From Bacteroidales bacterium (GTDB lineage: Bacteria; Bacteroidota; Bacteroidia; Bacteroidales; F082): a stretch of DNA of 34,825 nt. The notes beneath the pieces were generated by a model that made no database searches, had not been told where the DNA came from, and saw nothing but the letters and a program-made list of their open reading frames with translations. The stretch lies in assembly GCA_018400955.1 (NCBI GenBank), contig JAGYLH010000032.1:1-34825 (forward strand), given 5' to 3'. Within the stretch, counting starts at the first letter, position 1. Each line of letters begins with the position of its first letter. Below are positions 17,601 to 25,381 of this stretch, piece by piece. The translations under genes were made by a program, and so were the position numbers.

Positions 17601-20075
17601 AAAAACAGCCATGCCACTCTCTTGAAGTTGTTTAATGCGTTCACCAACTTCTTCGGTACTGGTGCCCACTTCTATATCTGACGGACTTTTGCGTAAAAGT
17701 TCTTCTCTGGAGAAGCCAATAATGTTTGCACCGGCATCATTTATTTCCACAAAATTGGAAACACCTCCGTCAGGCTCAATATAAACAATCGAAAGGCTGT
17801 CCAAATTGGCATTGAAGAGCATGCGGTATTGGGCTTCGCTGTCTTTAAGCGCTTTTACTGCTTCTTTCTCACTGGTAATATCGCGTGCAATGCCCGAATA
17901 AGTGTTTTCGTTCACCGCCTTGGTTGAGCTCCTCACCCACACTTCATTCCCGTGTTTGGTGTTGATGCGGTATTCAGAGGGGTAGTAGTTGCCCGTTCTT
18001 AATTGCTCAAAATCGTAGGCAACGCCTTCCAGGTCGTCTTTGTAGATAAACATTGAAAAGTGCTTGCCCACATAGTCATCAGCTTCAAAGCCTGAGAGGT
18101 TTTTAACTGCCGGGCTCATATAACTGATGGTGCCGTCCGGTTTCAGGGTAAACAATACATCGCTGACATTTTCGACCAGCATGCGGAATTTGTTTTCGCT
18201 ATCCTTTAGTTTTGCTTCGGCCTCATATTGTTTGGTTATATCGCGGTCCGAACCCCGGTAACCGATCAATTGACCATCCTCGCCAATCATGGGAATACCA
18301 TTGGTAACGGCATAAACTGTTCGCCCATCCTTGCCGATCATGGTGTTTTCGAGATTAACTATCGGGGATTTTTGTGCAGCAAGTTCTTCAAAGGTTTTAA
18401 CAACAATATCCCTTTCTTTTTCATGCAACAGATCGGCAAAGGTCATTTTGCCAACTATTTCTACCGGGCTATAACCCAAAATGCTTTGGCAGGCCGAATT
18501 GGCGTAGGTGTATAAGCCATCTGCATCCCCCTCCCAGATAAACTCACCTGTGTGTGCAGCAATTTCCTCAAAACGTTTGTGGTTGGTTTCGGCCAGGTTT
18601 TTGGCTTCTATGGTTTGCCTTTCTAATTTTTTGCGGTCGCTGATGTCGCGGCATGCACAAAACACCAAGCGCTCATTCTTCCACCAGAAACTACGCGCAC
18701 TTACTTCTACATTATAGGTGCTGCCGTCTTTTCGCTGGTGCAAGGATTCAAAACGCGTATCCACATCCCGGGAGTTGTCAAAATTGGAGAGGATTTTTTC
18801 TCGGCTGTTTAAAGCGTCTAAATCCCATGTGAAAAGCTGAAGCACTTCTTCGTAGCTGTAGCCAAGCATTTCGCATATTTTATTGTTTGCATCAATAACC
18901 TGGTGGTCGTTGTTCATGATCAGCAAACCTTCGCGGTCGCTTTCAAAAAGAAAGTTTCTGTAGGCCAGTTCCTCCTTGATGGTTTCCTGCATGTTTTTTG
19001 TTTCAGTGATGTTTTGCACCACAGTGAGCAGGCGGTTTTCGTCAAGTGGGCTGATGCGTGACTCGAAGAACATCTTTTCATCATTGATATCCAGCTCAAA
19101 TTCGATGCTTGCAGTTGTGCCTTCGCGCAGGCAGGTTTCATAGGTGCTGATGTGCCTTTCGTATTCTTCCTTTGAAAAAATATCGCGGATGGAGCAGCCA
19201 ATGATTTTTTCGGGGGGGGCAATGAGCAGCTCAGGTTTTGCACCATACATTTCGAGGGTTGTGCCATCTTTTCGCTGGATAAAAATCATATCGGGCATGG
19301 CAGCCACCAAAGCGTTCATTTTTTTGTGTTCGGCTTCCAACGCAAGCTGTGCATTTTTTCTTTCGGTGATGTCCTCAATACTTGTGAGTATATGGGGTTT
19401 GTTGTTGATGTGTATGACTGAAGCACTGTACAAACCATGCAGTTGCTCGCCCTTGCAGTTTTTGAACATATATTCCCGAACCCTTACCTCCTGGCCTTTT
19501 TTCAGGTCGGCAATCACCTTGTCGCGGTCGGAGGGGTTGGTCCACAACCCAAGCTCTGTGGCTGATTTGCCAATAACATGCTCGTGACTGTATCCCGTAA
19601 CTTTCAGAAAAGCATCGTTCACATCCACAAGCTTGCCGGTTTCAACATCTGTCAGCGTCATAGTGTGTGGTGCCAGCCTGAAAGCAGTGGCAAACTTATC
19701 TTCGGCCTGTTTGCGGGGAGTAATGTCAGAAAATAACAGGTCGATATGGCTTTGCCCTGCCGGGCTTGCCGAAATCCTTAACCAGCGGTCGAGCTTATGT
19801 GCAAATAATTCGGTTTCAACACTTTTATTTTCCAACAACAACTGCCTGAAAAGTGCTTGTTTTTGTGCTGCTTCGTCGGGGTTATCATCAAAAAACACGT
19901 TCAACCCGGCTCCTGTTGCCAGCTTTTCTGAAACCCCTGTTATGGTTTCAAAAGCTGGGTTTACTTCTTCAATCTCAAAATCGTAGGTGCTGTCAGAGCT
20001 GTTTAGATTAACTTTCAGGCGTGCAAAACCAAAAGTGGATTGCTCGATTAGGGTTTTGTAGTGGTTTTGATTCAT
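14622..20075 (-). CDS. Giant cytoplasmic hybrid histidine kinase (10 PAS, GAF-like, HK, receiver)
   Basis: The 1817-aa protein has no signal peptide or membrane segment. About ten PAS domains run from residue 10 to 1250 (approximate starts 10, 130, 255, 375, 505, 630, 755, 880, 1005, 1130), separated by S-helix linkers. A GAF-like domain follows (about 1262-1430). The kinase core has the H box SISHELRTPLNHVIGFS with His1459, the N box NLFKNAVKYT, G1 DTGIGIA and G2 GGLGLGLAIS. A receiver domain closes the protein (LLIAEDDEDS; phospho-acceptor Asp1751 in LVLMDIKMPVMDG; Thr and Lys in ALTAYAL and TKPI). It should sense intracellular signals such as redox, oxygen or small ligands, and autophosphorylate. 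No HPt or DNA-binding output is encoded. The gene lies 27 bp after the 1565-aa kinase and 34 bp before the PAS-only gene. Confidence 0.93.
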   Translation of the reverse strand: MNQNHYKTLIEQSTFGFARLKVNLNSSDSTYDFEIEEVNPAFETITGVSEKLATGAGLNVFFDDNPDEAAQKQALFRQLLLENKSVETELFAHKLDRWLRISASPAGQSHIDLLFSDITPRKQAEDKFATAFRLAPHTMTLTDVETGKLVDVNDAFLKVTGYSHEHVIGKSATELGLWTNPSDRDKVIADLKKGQEVRVREYMFKNCKGEQLHGLYSASVIHINNKPHILTSIEDITERKNAQLALEAEHKKMNALVAAMPDMIFIQRKDGTTLEMYGAKPELLIAPPEKIIGCSIRDIFSKEEYERHISTYETCLREGTTASIEFELDINDEKMFFESRISPLDENRLLTVVQNITETKNMQETIKEELAYRNFLFESDREGLLIMNNDHQVIDANNKICEMLGYSYEEVLQLFTWDLDALNSREKILSNFDNSRDVDTRFESLHQRKDGSTYNVEVSARSFWWKNERLVFCACRDISDRKKLERQTIEAKNLAETNHKRFEEIAAHTGEFIWEGDADGLYTYANSACQSILGYSPVEIVGKMTFADLLHEKERDIVVKTFEELAAQKSPIVNLENTMIGKDGRTVYAVTNGIPMIGEDGQLIGYRGSDRDITKQYEAEAKLKDSENKFRMLVENVSDVLFTLKPDGTISYMSPAVKNLSGFEADDYVGKHFSMFIYKDDLEGVAYDFEQLRTGNYYPSEYRINTKHGNEVWVRSSTKAVNENTYSGIARDITSEKEAVKALKDSEAQYRMLFNANLDSLSIVYIEPDGGVSNFVEINDAGANIIGFSREELLRKSPSDIEVGTSTEEVGERIKQLQESGMAVFETIMRNKKGENRSLEVKAILINYRNRPAILNISRDITERKKTEEALIQSNNVVENVQIGLYIYHLEEISNDRTLRLKYANPATEQMTGIKAADVVGNTLDENFPLLRDLNLPQRYAEVVRSRKAQTFEDILYSDDRIMQACFSVKAFPLPNNHLGVAFEDITRKVADQQAIETSNARLKEAQQVGNVGSWDYDLINEKLTWSEQTYHIYGQSPERFIATFESVVAHYPEEDRQAVHEAFNKSLEERSELRIDHRIITESGEIRYVQEIGKLVMSETGEPLRMIGLVMDITERKKAEIALKESEIFAFTVANSTPALLYIYNIEKQQNIWSNEAHKKYFSNIFDDTSGLYSSDIEKIIHPDDFRHILALLHDLLTDSNKQQLRTELRAGTKGNWSWMNLMLSKFKTDENGNTIEILGALFDIDERKKAEEELMLKNSNTAFLNEMAIKLANIQLSTDIGKAIIPDIKKHTGAIYAMHTHFDHEKHAFLIKHIEADSKIINAVMKIAGEEILNKPSKLSIENYRKVSVSNVDVYRSINELTFGDVPEIVSKAIGAITGVTQIYGLIHVVGDKIYGGTVLGFGKNQPLPSEDMLRSYAYLMAITLRRNFAEQELIKAKEAAEESNRLKSAFLASISHELRTPLNHVIGFSDLIKSEVTDPEIHKYASIIFDSGTNFLTMIEDILALALSEQTEIKLRMQSFKGMDLFLENRNLLHEILHNSGKTEDIKLYFKPEASVLASLFTSDRLKINQVLTNLFKNAVKYTHKGSITFGMRQEDEETLMLYVTDTGIGIAKDKLDIIFDFFRQGDDTHTRLYGGLGLGLAISQRIANIMGASLSVKSNLGEGSTFYFSIPVGFIGDMGTYEKDHNQTKLPDLRNHTLLIAEDDEDSMMMITTLLKSTKAKLLCASNGQEAVSIFEQNMDIELVLMDIKMPVMDGLQATRIIKSRKPALPVIALTAYALAKEKAGIKDAGCDSIVTKPINKTVLFNAINKYIG

Positions 20076-20102
20076 TTTAGAAGGGATTGCTGTTTTTATT
20101 AA

Positions 20103-23100
20103 TCAGGAAATAAAGCGTTTGAGTTCTTTTAGCAATGCCTGTTTGTTCACAGGTTTGGTTACAATGGCATCGCAACCGGCTTCAAAGGCTTTTGGTTTTT
20201 CGCTTGCCAGGGCATAAGCTGTTAGTGCAATTACAGGAAGATTTGGGTTTTGTGCCTTGATGATTTTTGTAGCTTCATAGCCATCCATCACCGGCATTTT
20301 CAGGTCCATCAGCACCAGTTTTGTATCGGGGTGTTGTTCCAACATTAGCAAGGCCTTTTTCCCGTTTTCAGCAAGGAGAATTCTTGCGTTGGTTTTTTTA
20401 AGCAAATTGGCAATCAGCATCCTGCTGGATTCATCGTCTTCAACAATCAAGAGTGTTGAGTCATGTAAATCAAGTTCATCATCTTTGGCTGCATGCTGTT
20501 CATGTGTTGATTGTCCTGACACACTTACAGGAACAGTAAAGTAAAAGCACGAACCAACGCCCGGTTCAGATTCGATGCGGAATTTAGCACCCAAGGCTTC
20601 TGCAATTCTTGCCGAAATGGCCAGGCCTATACCAAGGCCGTCATGCATCCGTGTTTGAGCATCTTCCAATTGCCTGAAAAATTCAAAAATAACTTCTTTT
20701 TGGTCTTCAGCTATACCAATGCCTGTGTCTTTCACATAAAAGGTTATTTGGGCATCTTGCTCTGCAAAGAATCCGAATTCTATACTTCCTCTTTGGGTAA
20801 ACTTCACCGCGTTTTTGAACAGATTGGTCAACACCTGATTGATTTTTTGCCTGTCGCTGGTGATGAAAGCTGTTAGCAGTGCCGGTTCGGGCCTGAACTC
20901 AAGCTTTATGTGATCATTTTTTCCTGCGTGATGCAGAATTTCATGCAAATTGCTTTTGGCCTCCATATAGAGCTCTGTGCCCCTGAAGGTTGACATTCGT
21001 GTATTGATAGAAGACTGTTCCACCAAGGCCAGGTTGAAGATGTCTTCGATCATGGCCAAAAAGTCGGTGCCGCTTTTGTTAATCATGGTGGCAAATTGCC
21101 TGGTTTCTTCCTCCTCACTCATATCCATTATGAGCGAACTAAACCCAAGCACGTGGTTGAGCGGGGTGCGCAGTTCGTGGCTGATGGTTGCCAAAAAAGC
21201 AGATTTCAGATGGTTGCTTTCTTCGGCTTTTTCTTTTGCCTGGACCAGTTCTGTAAATAGTTTTTTCTGTTCGGTGATGTCCTGATCAGAACCCCTGAAT
21301 GCAACTGTTTTGCCATCCTGATCCAATACACTTAGCCCGTTTGTAACCACCCAAATGATGCTGCCATCGGGTTTTTGAATGGGGTTTGTAAAATCCCTGA
21401 ACAAATTGTTTTTTTCCAATAGTTCCAAAGTCTTGCTTTTGTATTCTGCCCGCCCTTGCTGCGGGTGAAGGTCAAAATAATTGACCTTGTTTACAAGCTC
21501 TTCGGGCTCATAGCCCCAAATTGTTTTCGCCATAGGGCTCACGTAGGTGAGCATTCCACGGGTGTCAGTTTCCCAAATTACTACCTGACTGGTTTCAGTA
21601 ATTTGTTGAAAACGTTCTTCATTTTTTCGAATAAGTTCGTAAGCCTGCTTTCTTTCGGAAATATCGTTGACACTTGTGAGCAAAACTTGTTCCTGGCTGA
21701 GTGTGATAAGTTGGGCTGAGAGCAGGCCAATAATTTTATGCCCATATTTGTTGCGAAACGTTATTTCTTTTGCCAGAAGTTTTCCTTTGCCTGCAACTAC
21801 ATCAAAAACTTCTTGCCGGTCGCTGGGGTTGTCCCAAAGGTTGAGTTCCATGGCGGTTTTACCCAGAGCTTCTTTGCGGGTATATCCGGTTATTTCCAAA
21901 AAGATATCGTTTACCTCGATCAATTTACCATCATCAGGCCGTGAGAGGATAATGCCATAGGGGCTGGTTTTGAAAACGGTCTCGAATTTTATTTCACTTT
22001 CGGTAAGAGACCTTTCATTGGCCATACGGTTTTTGACGCTCACAAGCAATTTTATAAATACCTTTAGGAGGATTTCCTCTGTTTCGGTGTAATTATGGTG
22101 TTTACGAACCGAATCGAACCCAATAAATCCGGTACAGATGCCCTGTTCGATTATAGGAACAGAAATCAGGCTTTTGATGCCCTGTGGTTCGAGAATTTCC
22201 CTGAGGCTGTGTCCCTCCGGCAGGCCCAGTACATCAGGTATGTTGAAACTTTCGCCTTTTTGGTGGGCCTCAAGCCATTCCGTAAAGAGTTCAAAAGGTA
22301 CATTTTTTAATTGATCAATTTGTGGATCAATGTTGTCGGCACACCATTCATAGGTGTTGTTGGTAACTTTCAGCTCGTAGTCGTGCTCAAAAATATAGCA
22401 ACGATCGGCCTGCATAAAGCTGCCCAGCTCACAAAGCGAATTGTTGATGGCTTCATCCAGCTTGTCGGTTTTCAGGTCGATATAAGTTTTGGATATTTCC
22501 ATGAGCATTTTTTGCAGCTTTGTTTGAAAAACAAGCTCATCCTCTTTGATTTTCTCCTTTGTTACATCGCGCACTATGGCCAGTAGCTTTTGGTCGTCAA
22601 CCGGACTTAAGCGGGCTTCGAAATACTGGCTTTGGCCATCGATTTCGATGCTGTAGTCATGGGTTTTTAAGGCTTGTTCTTCAATACATTCTTTGTAAAG
22701 CTGCAATTGTTTGGCGGTTTCATTTTCATTGAAGAACTCACCAATTTTTCGGCCAATGATGGTTTCTTTGGGGGCCAGCAGTTTTTCGGGCTCGGAGCTT
22801 TGCACATCAAGATAGGTGCCGTCTTTCGACATAAAGAAGAGCATATCTGGCAAGGCAGCGATAGTGGCATTCAGGTTATTGGTTTTTTCGCGTTCGGATT
22901 GCTCGGTCAGTTTGCGTTTGGTGGTGTCTTCAGAAATGCCTGCATAGCGTATCACCTCGCCCGTATCATTTTTCACCGGGAAGGCGCGTGTAGCAATCCA
23001 GCGCATGGCACCATCCGGCCTGATTATGCGGTATTCCTGTTTGAAAACACCTGTTTTCATGAATTTTTCATAAGCCTTTTTGATTCTTTCGCTGTCCTCG

Positions 23101-24800
23101 GGGTGCACGGCATCAACAAAGGCTGCCGGGTTTTCGTAGAGGCTTTCGCAGCTCATCCCAAATATTTCCTCATAGGCCGGGCTTACATAAAGCATATCAA
23201 AACGGTCGGCCGAGCGCAGCCAGAAAATGCCTTCTATATTGTCAACAATGTCACGGAGTTTTTTCTCGTTTTCCATGGCATTTTCGGCCATTTTGCGTTC
23301 GGTGATGTCCATCATCAGTCCAATAATGTGGGATGCTTTTCCTTCGGCATCCCTCACAACACCTGCCGATTCCTTTACCCAGCGGGTTTCGCCTTTTGCA
23401 GTTACAATACGGTGCTCGTAGTCAAGGGAGATGCCCTCTTTGAGGTCCACAATAGGGGCATTGGTCTGCACCACATAATCTCTGTCGTCGGGATGAACGC
23501 GCTCAAGAAAAGCCGCAAAGCTGCCCTCGAAGCTGCCTTTGTCGAGTCCGAAAAGTGCTTCGCATTCAGGCGACCAAACGAGTGTTTCATTGTCAATATC
23601 ATATTCCCACGAACCAGCCTTAGCGAAGTTTTGTGCCAGCGAAAGCCGTCGCTGATAGTTGTGCAATTTTTCTAAAGCTTCCTTATCGCGGGTAATATCA
23701 ACCCAGGCACCAGTGAATTCTATTTCGCCTTCCTTGTTCACTATGGTTTTTTGCCGGTCGGACAACCAATGGTAGTTGCCGGATTTGTCTTTAAAGCGGT
23801 ATTCATTGTATGTTTCGCTGCCTGGTACAATTTTGTCAATCTTCTGCCCCAGCTTTTCAGACAGCAATGCGTAGTCATCCGGATGTATGCAGCTCTTCCA
23901 CAATTCAAAATTATGGATGAATTCGTCTGGGCTGTAACCAAGTACTTGTTTTACATTTTCGTTGATGTAATGTATATCTGGAACGCCTTTTTTCAACTTA
24001 TAGACGTAGATAATTGCAGGTGTGTGCGAAAGCAAAGTGTGCAAACTGGCTGCCTGTTTTTGCAGGGCTTCTTCTTTTTCTTTAAGCTCGGTAATATCGC
24101 GGCCAACGCCCTGTATCTCAATAATTTTTCCGTTTTTATCACGGATCGCGCTGTCTTCCCATGCCAGCCATCGCCAGCCGTTTACCGTCATGGCACGCTG
24201 CTCGAGGTAGCAACGGTAAGGCGGCACTTGTAGTTTTTCCATTGCTTCGACAGTGGCTTTCCTGTCGTCCTCATGAATAAGGGGAAAAAAGTCGCTGCCA
24301 AGCAGTTCATTACTGCTTTTCCCGAAGGTTTCGCAATAGGCTTTGTTTACAAAGGTAAAGCGGTTGTTTGCGTCAACCCGGACGATGAGGTCGTTTTGGG
24401 ATTCAACCAGGCCTTGATAGCGCTGTTCGTTAAGCTTTTGCTCGGTTATATCTACAAAAACCGTTGCAAATTGGTTTTCTTCAGGTGAATATACTTGTAC
24501 TTTATACCATCTTTTTAGCGATTCCGAATACTGTTCAAACACTTCCTCGCCTCCATGCAGGGCGATTTTTCCGTAAAATTCGATCCAATTGAAGTCATCC
24601 TTCTTTATTTCAGGTAATACATCGGTAACCTTGCGGTTGATGATGTTGTTGACTTTAAGACCGGTAAGTTCTTCGTAGGCTGGATTGGCATCGATAAACT
24701 CGTAATCAATGGGTTGTCCATAGTCGTTTAACATGATGCGATGCAATGCAAAGCCAAAAGGAGACTTGTTGATTAGTGCTTCGTAATACTTTGATTTCAT
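20103..24800 (-). CDS. Giant cytoplasmic hybrid histidine kinase (8 PAS, GAF, HK, receiver)
   Basis: The 1565-aa protein has six PAS domains (about 10-120, 130-238, 258-372, 395-502, 520-628, 645-748), a GAF domain (about 765-930, with NTYEWC and LEPQGIKSLISVP), two more PAS domains (943-1050, 1062-1178), then HisKA with His1208 in TISHELRTPLNHVLGFS. The HATPase has NLFKNAVKFT, DTGIGIA and DGLGIGLAIS. The receiver has LLIVEDDESS and Asp1499 in LVLMDLKMPVMDG. There are no membrane segments. PAS 3, 4 and 5 are PAS_3-type with the HPDD/HPED signature. It is the first gene of the seven-gene minus-strand run, with a candidate promoter at 24820-24813, so its transcript may continue into the glycosidases. 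The signal sensed is unknown. Confidence 0.93.
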   Translation of the reverse strand: MKSKYYEALINKSPFGFALHRIMLNDYGQPIDYEFIDANPAYEELTGLKVNNIINRKVTDVLPEIKKDDFNWIEFYGKIALHGGEEVFEQYSESLKRWYKVQVYSPEENQFATVFVDITEQKLNEQRYQGLVESQNDLIVRVDANNRFTFVNKAYCETFGKSSNELLGSDFFPLIHEDDRKATVEAMEKLQVPPYRCYLEQRAMTVNGWRWLAWEDSAIRDKNGKIIEIQGVGRDITELKEKEEALQKQAASLHTLLSHTPAIIYVYKLKKGVPDIHYINENVKQVLGYSPDEFIHNFELWKSCIHPDDYALLSEKLGQKIDKIVPGSETYNEYRFKDKSGNYHWLSDRQKTIVNKEGEIEFTGAWVDITRDKEALEKLHNYQRRLSLAQNFAKAGSWEYDIDNETLVWSPECEALFGLDKGSFEGSFAAFLERVHPDDRDYVVQTNAPIVDLKEGISLDYEHRIVTAKGETRWVKESAGVVRDAEGKASHIIGLMMDITERKMAENAMENEKKLRDIVDNIEGIFWLRSADRFDMLYVSPAYEEIFGMSCESLYENPAAFVDAVHPEDSERIKKAYEKFMKTGVFKQEYRIIRPDGAMRWIATRAFPVKNDTGEVIRYAGISEDTTKRKLTEQSEREKTNNLNATIAALPDMLFFMSKDGTYLDVQSSEPEKLLAPKETIIGRKIGEFFNENETAKQLQLYKECIEEQALKTHDYSIEIDGQSQYFEARLSPVDDQKLLAIVRDVTKEKIKEDELVFQTKLQKMLMEISKTYIDLKTDKLDEAINNSLCELGSFMQADRCYIFEHDYELKVTNNTYEWCADNIDPQIDQLKNVPFELFTEWLEAHQKGESFNIPDVLGLPEGHSLREILEPQGIKSLISVPIIEQGICTGFIGFDSVRKHHNYTETEEILLKVFIKLLVSVKNRMANERSLTESEIKFETVFKTSPYGIILSRPDDGKLIEVNDIFLEITGYTRKEALGKTAMELNLWDNPSDRQEVFDVVAGKGKLLAKEITFRNKYGHKIIGLLSAQLITLSQEQVLLTSVNDISERKQAYELIRKNEERFQQITETSQVVIWETDTRGMLTYVSPMAKTIWGYEPEELVNKVNYFDLHPQQGRAEYKSKTLELLEKNNLFRDFTNPIQKPDGSIIWVVTNGLSVLDQDGKTVAFRGSDQDITEQKKLFTELVQAKEKAEESNHLKSAFLATISHELRTPLNHVLGFSSLIMDMSEEEETRQFATMINKSGTDFLAMIEDIFNLALVEQSSINTRMSTFRGTELYMEAKSNLHEILHHAGKNDHIKLEFRPEPALLTAFITSDRQKINQVLTNLFKNAVKFTQRGSIEFGFFAEQDAQITFYVKDTGIGIAEDQKEVIFEFFRQLEDAQTRMHDGLGIGLAISARIAEALGAKFRIESEPGVGSCFYFTVPVSVSGQSTHEQHAAKDDELDLHDSTLLIVEDDESSRMLIANLLKKTNARILLAENGKKALLMLEQHPDTKLVLMDLKMPVMDGYEATKIIKAQNPNLPVIALTAYALASEKPKAFEAGCDAIVTKPVNKQALLKELKRFIS

Positions 24801-24812
24801 TTGTTTTGTTTG

Positions 24813-24820
24813 CTAAAGTA
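24813..24820 (-). promoter_or_regulatory. Candidate -7 promoter element of the 1565-aa kinase gene
   Basis: On the minus strand TACTTTAG (24820-24813) is one base off the Bacteroidota -7 consensus TAnnTTTG and lies 12 nt upstream of the ATG at 24800. No clear -33 element is visible. If it is real, the transcript has a very short leader and could drive the whole downstream run to GH92. Confidence 0.3.
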
Positions 24821-25162
24821 ATTGGTGTACACTTAATATGATAGAAAAAATAGTAATAGCAAAATTCTTACCAAAACATTTAACTGTATGTTAGTTAAAC
24901 AAATATCAATTTTAGCAAACAAACAAAGTGCTAAGAAACGGAATGTTTTCCAGAATTTAGAAATATTCTAAGCGCTGGAATAGATCTATTTTCTGTTGAA
25001 ATCCGTCAAAGTATATCTAACTAAAATATTTTGGCGGTATGCCGTAAATAAATCCCAAGGTGCACCAAAATGACTAAAGGTGTATAAAATGGGTCAACAG
25101 AATAAGGATGAAGAATGACTTGTTTTGTTTGTTTGCATGGGCTAATAAATTTGTTTTAAGGC

Positions 25163-25190
25163 GGTGCCTTGGCCATACGATGGCCGCACC
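25163..25190. other. Strong GC-rich hairpin of unknown role
   Basis: GGTGC (25163-25167), GGCCAT (25171-25176), a loop ACG, ATGGCC (25180-25185) and GCACC (25186-25190) form an 11-bp stem with only a CTT bulge, in an otherwise AT-rich spacer. On the plus strand it is followed by CCTGTTTTAATTTGTTTTT, a weak U-rich tail. It may be a terminator, a structured RNA element or one copy of a dispersed palindromic repeat. Confidence 0.6.
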
Positions 25191-25248
25191 CCTGTTTTAA
25201 TTTGTTTTTCATAATTGTTGCAATTTGAGCTTAATGCCACAAATTTAT

Positions 25249-25292
25249 AAAAAAAGTTAAAAGCGATCGTTTTTTTTTGTTTTTCGGTCGCT
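25249..25292 (-). terminator. Candidate intrinsic terminator after the 1360-aa kinase
   Basis: In minus-strand RNA, AGCGACCG and CGATCGCT can pair (one C-A mismatch) around an A-rich loop, and the stem is followed by UUUUAACUUUUUUU. This lies about 90 bp downstream of the stop of the 1360-aa kinase. The loop is long (about 15 nt) and the stem is imperfect, so the call is tentative. Confidence 0.4.
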
Positions 25293-25381
25293 GTTTAGCA
25301 AAAAAAGCCAATCAAGTATATTCAGTAGGCATATAATCAAAAGAATAGCGTAATGATCTTGTATTTCAAAAGCAGTCGTGG

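Larger units (their letters stand above)
24801..25381. other. 581-bp intergenic region between two hybrid kinase genes
   Basis: No convincing gene is seen on either strand. The region is AT-rich with runs of A or T. It contains the candidate promoter of the 1565-aa kinase near 24813, a strong GC-rich hairpin at 25163-25190 and a candidate terminator at 25249-25292, both listed separately. The stretch between about 24830 and 25140 shows nothing recognisable. Confidence 0.7.

Noticed and set aside
22674-23675. Open frame of 333 codons on the plus strand inside the 1565-aa kinase gene
   Set aside because: It is antisense to well-conserved PAS coding sequence, has no recognisable motif and no promoter. 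Long antisense frames are common opposite such genes.
24600-24800. Possible membrane anchors or periplasmic sensor domains in the PAS kinases
   Set aside because: No hydrophobic segment long enough to span a membrane was seen in any of the three kinases, including their N-termini.
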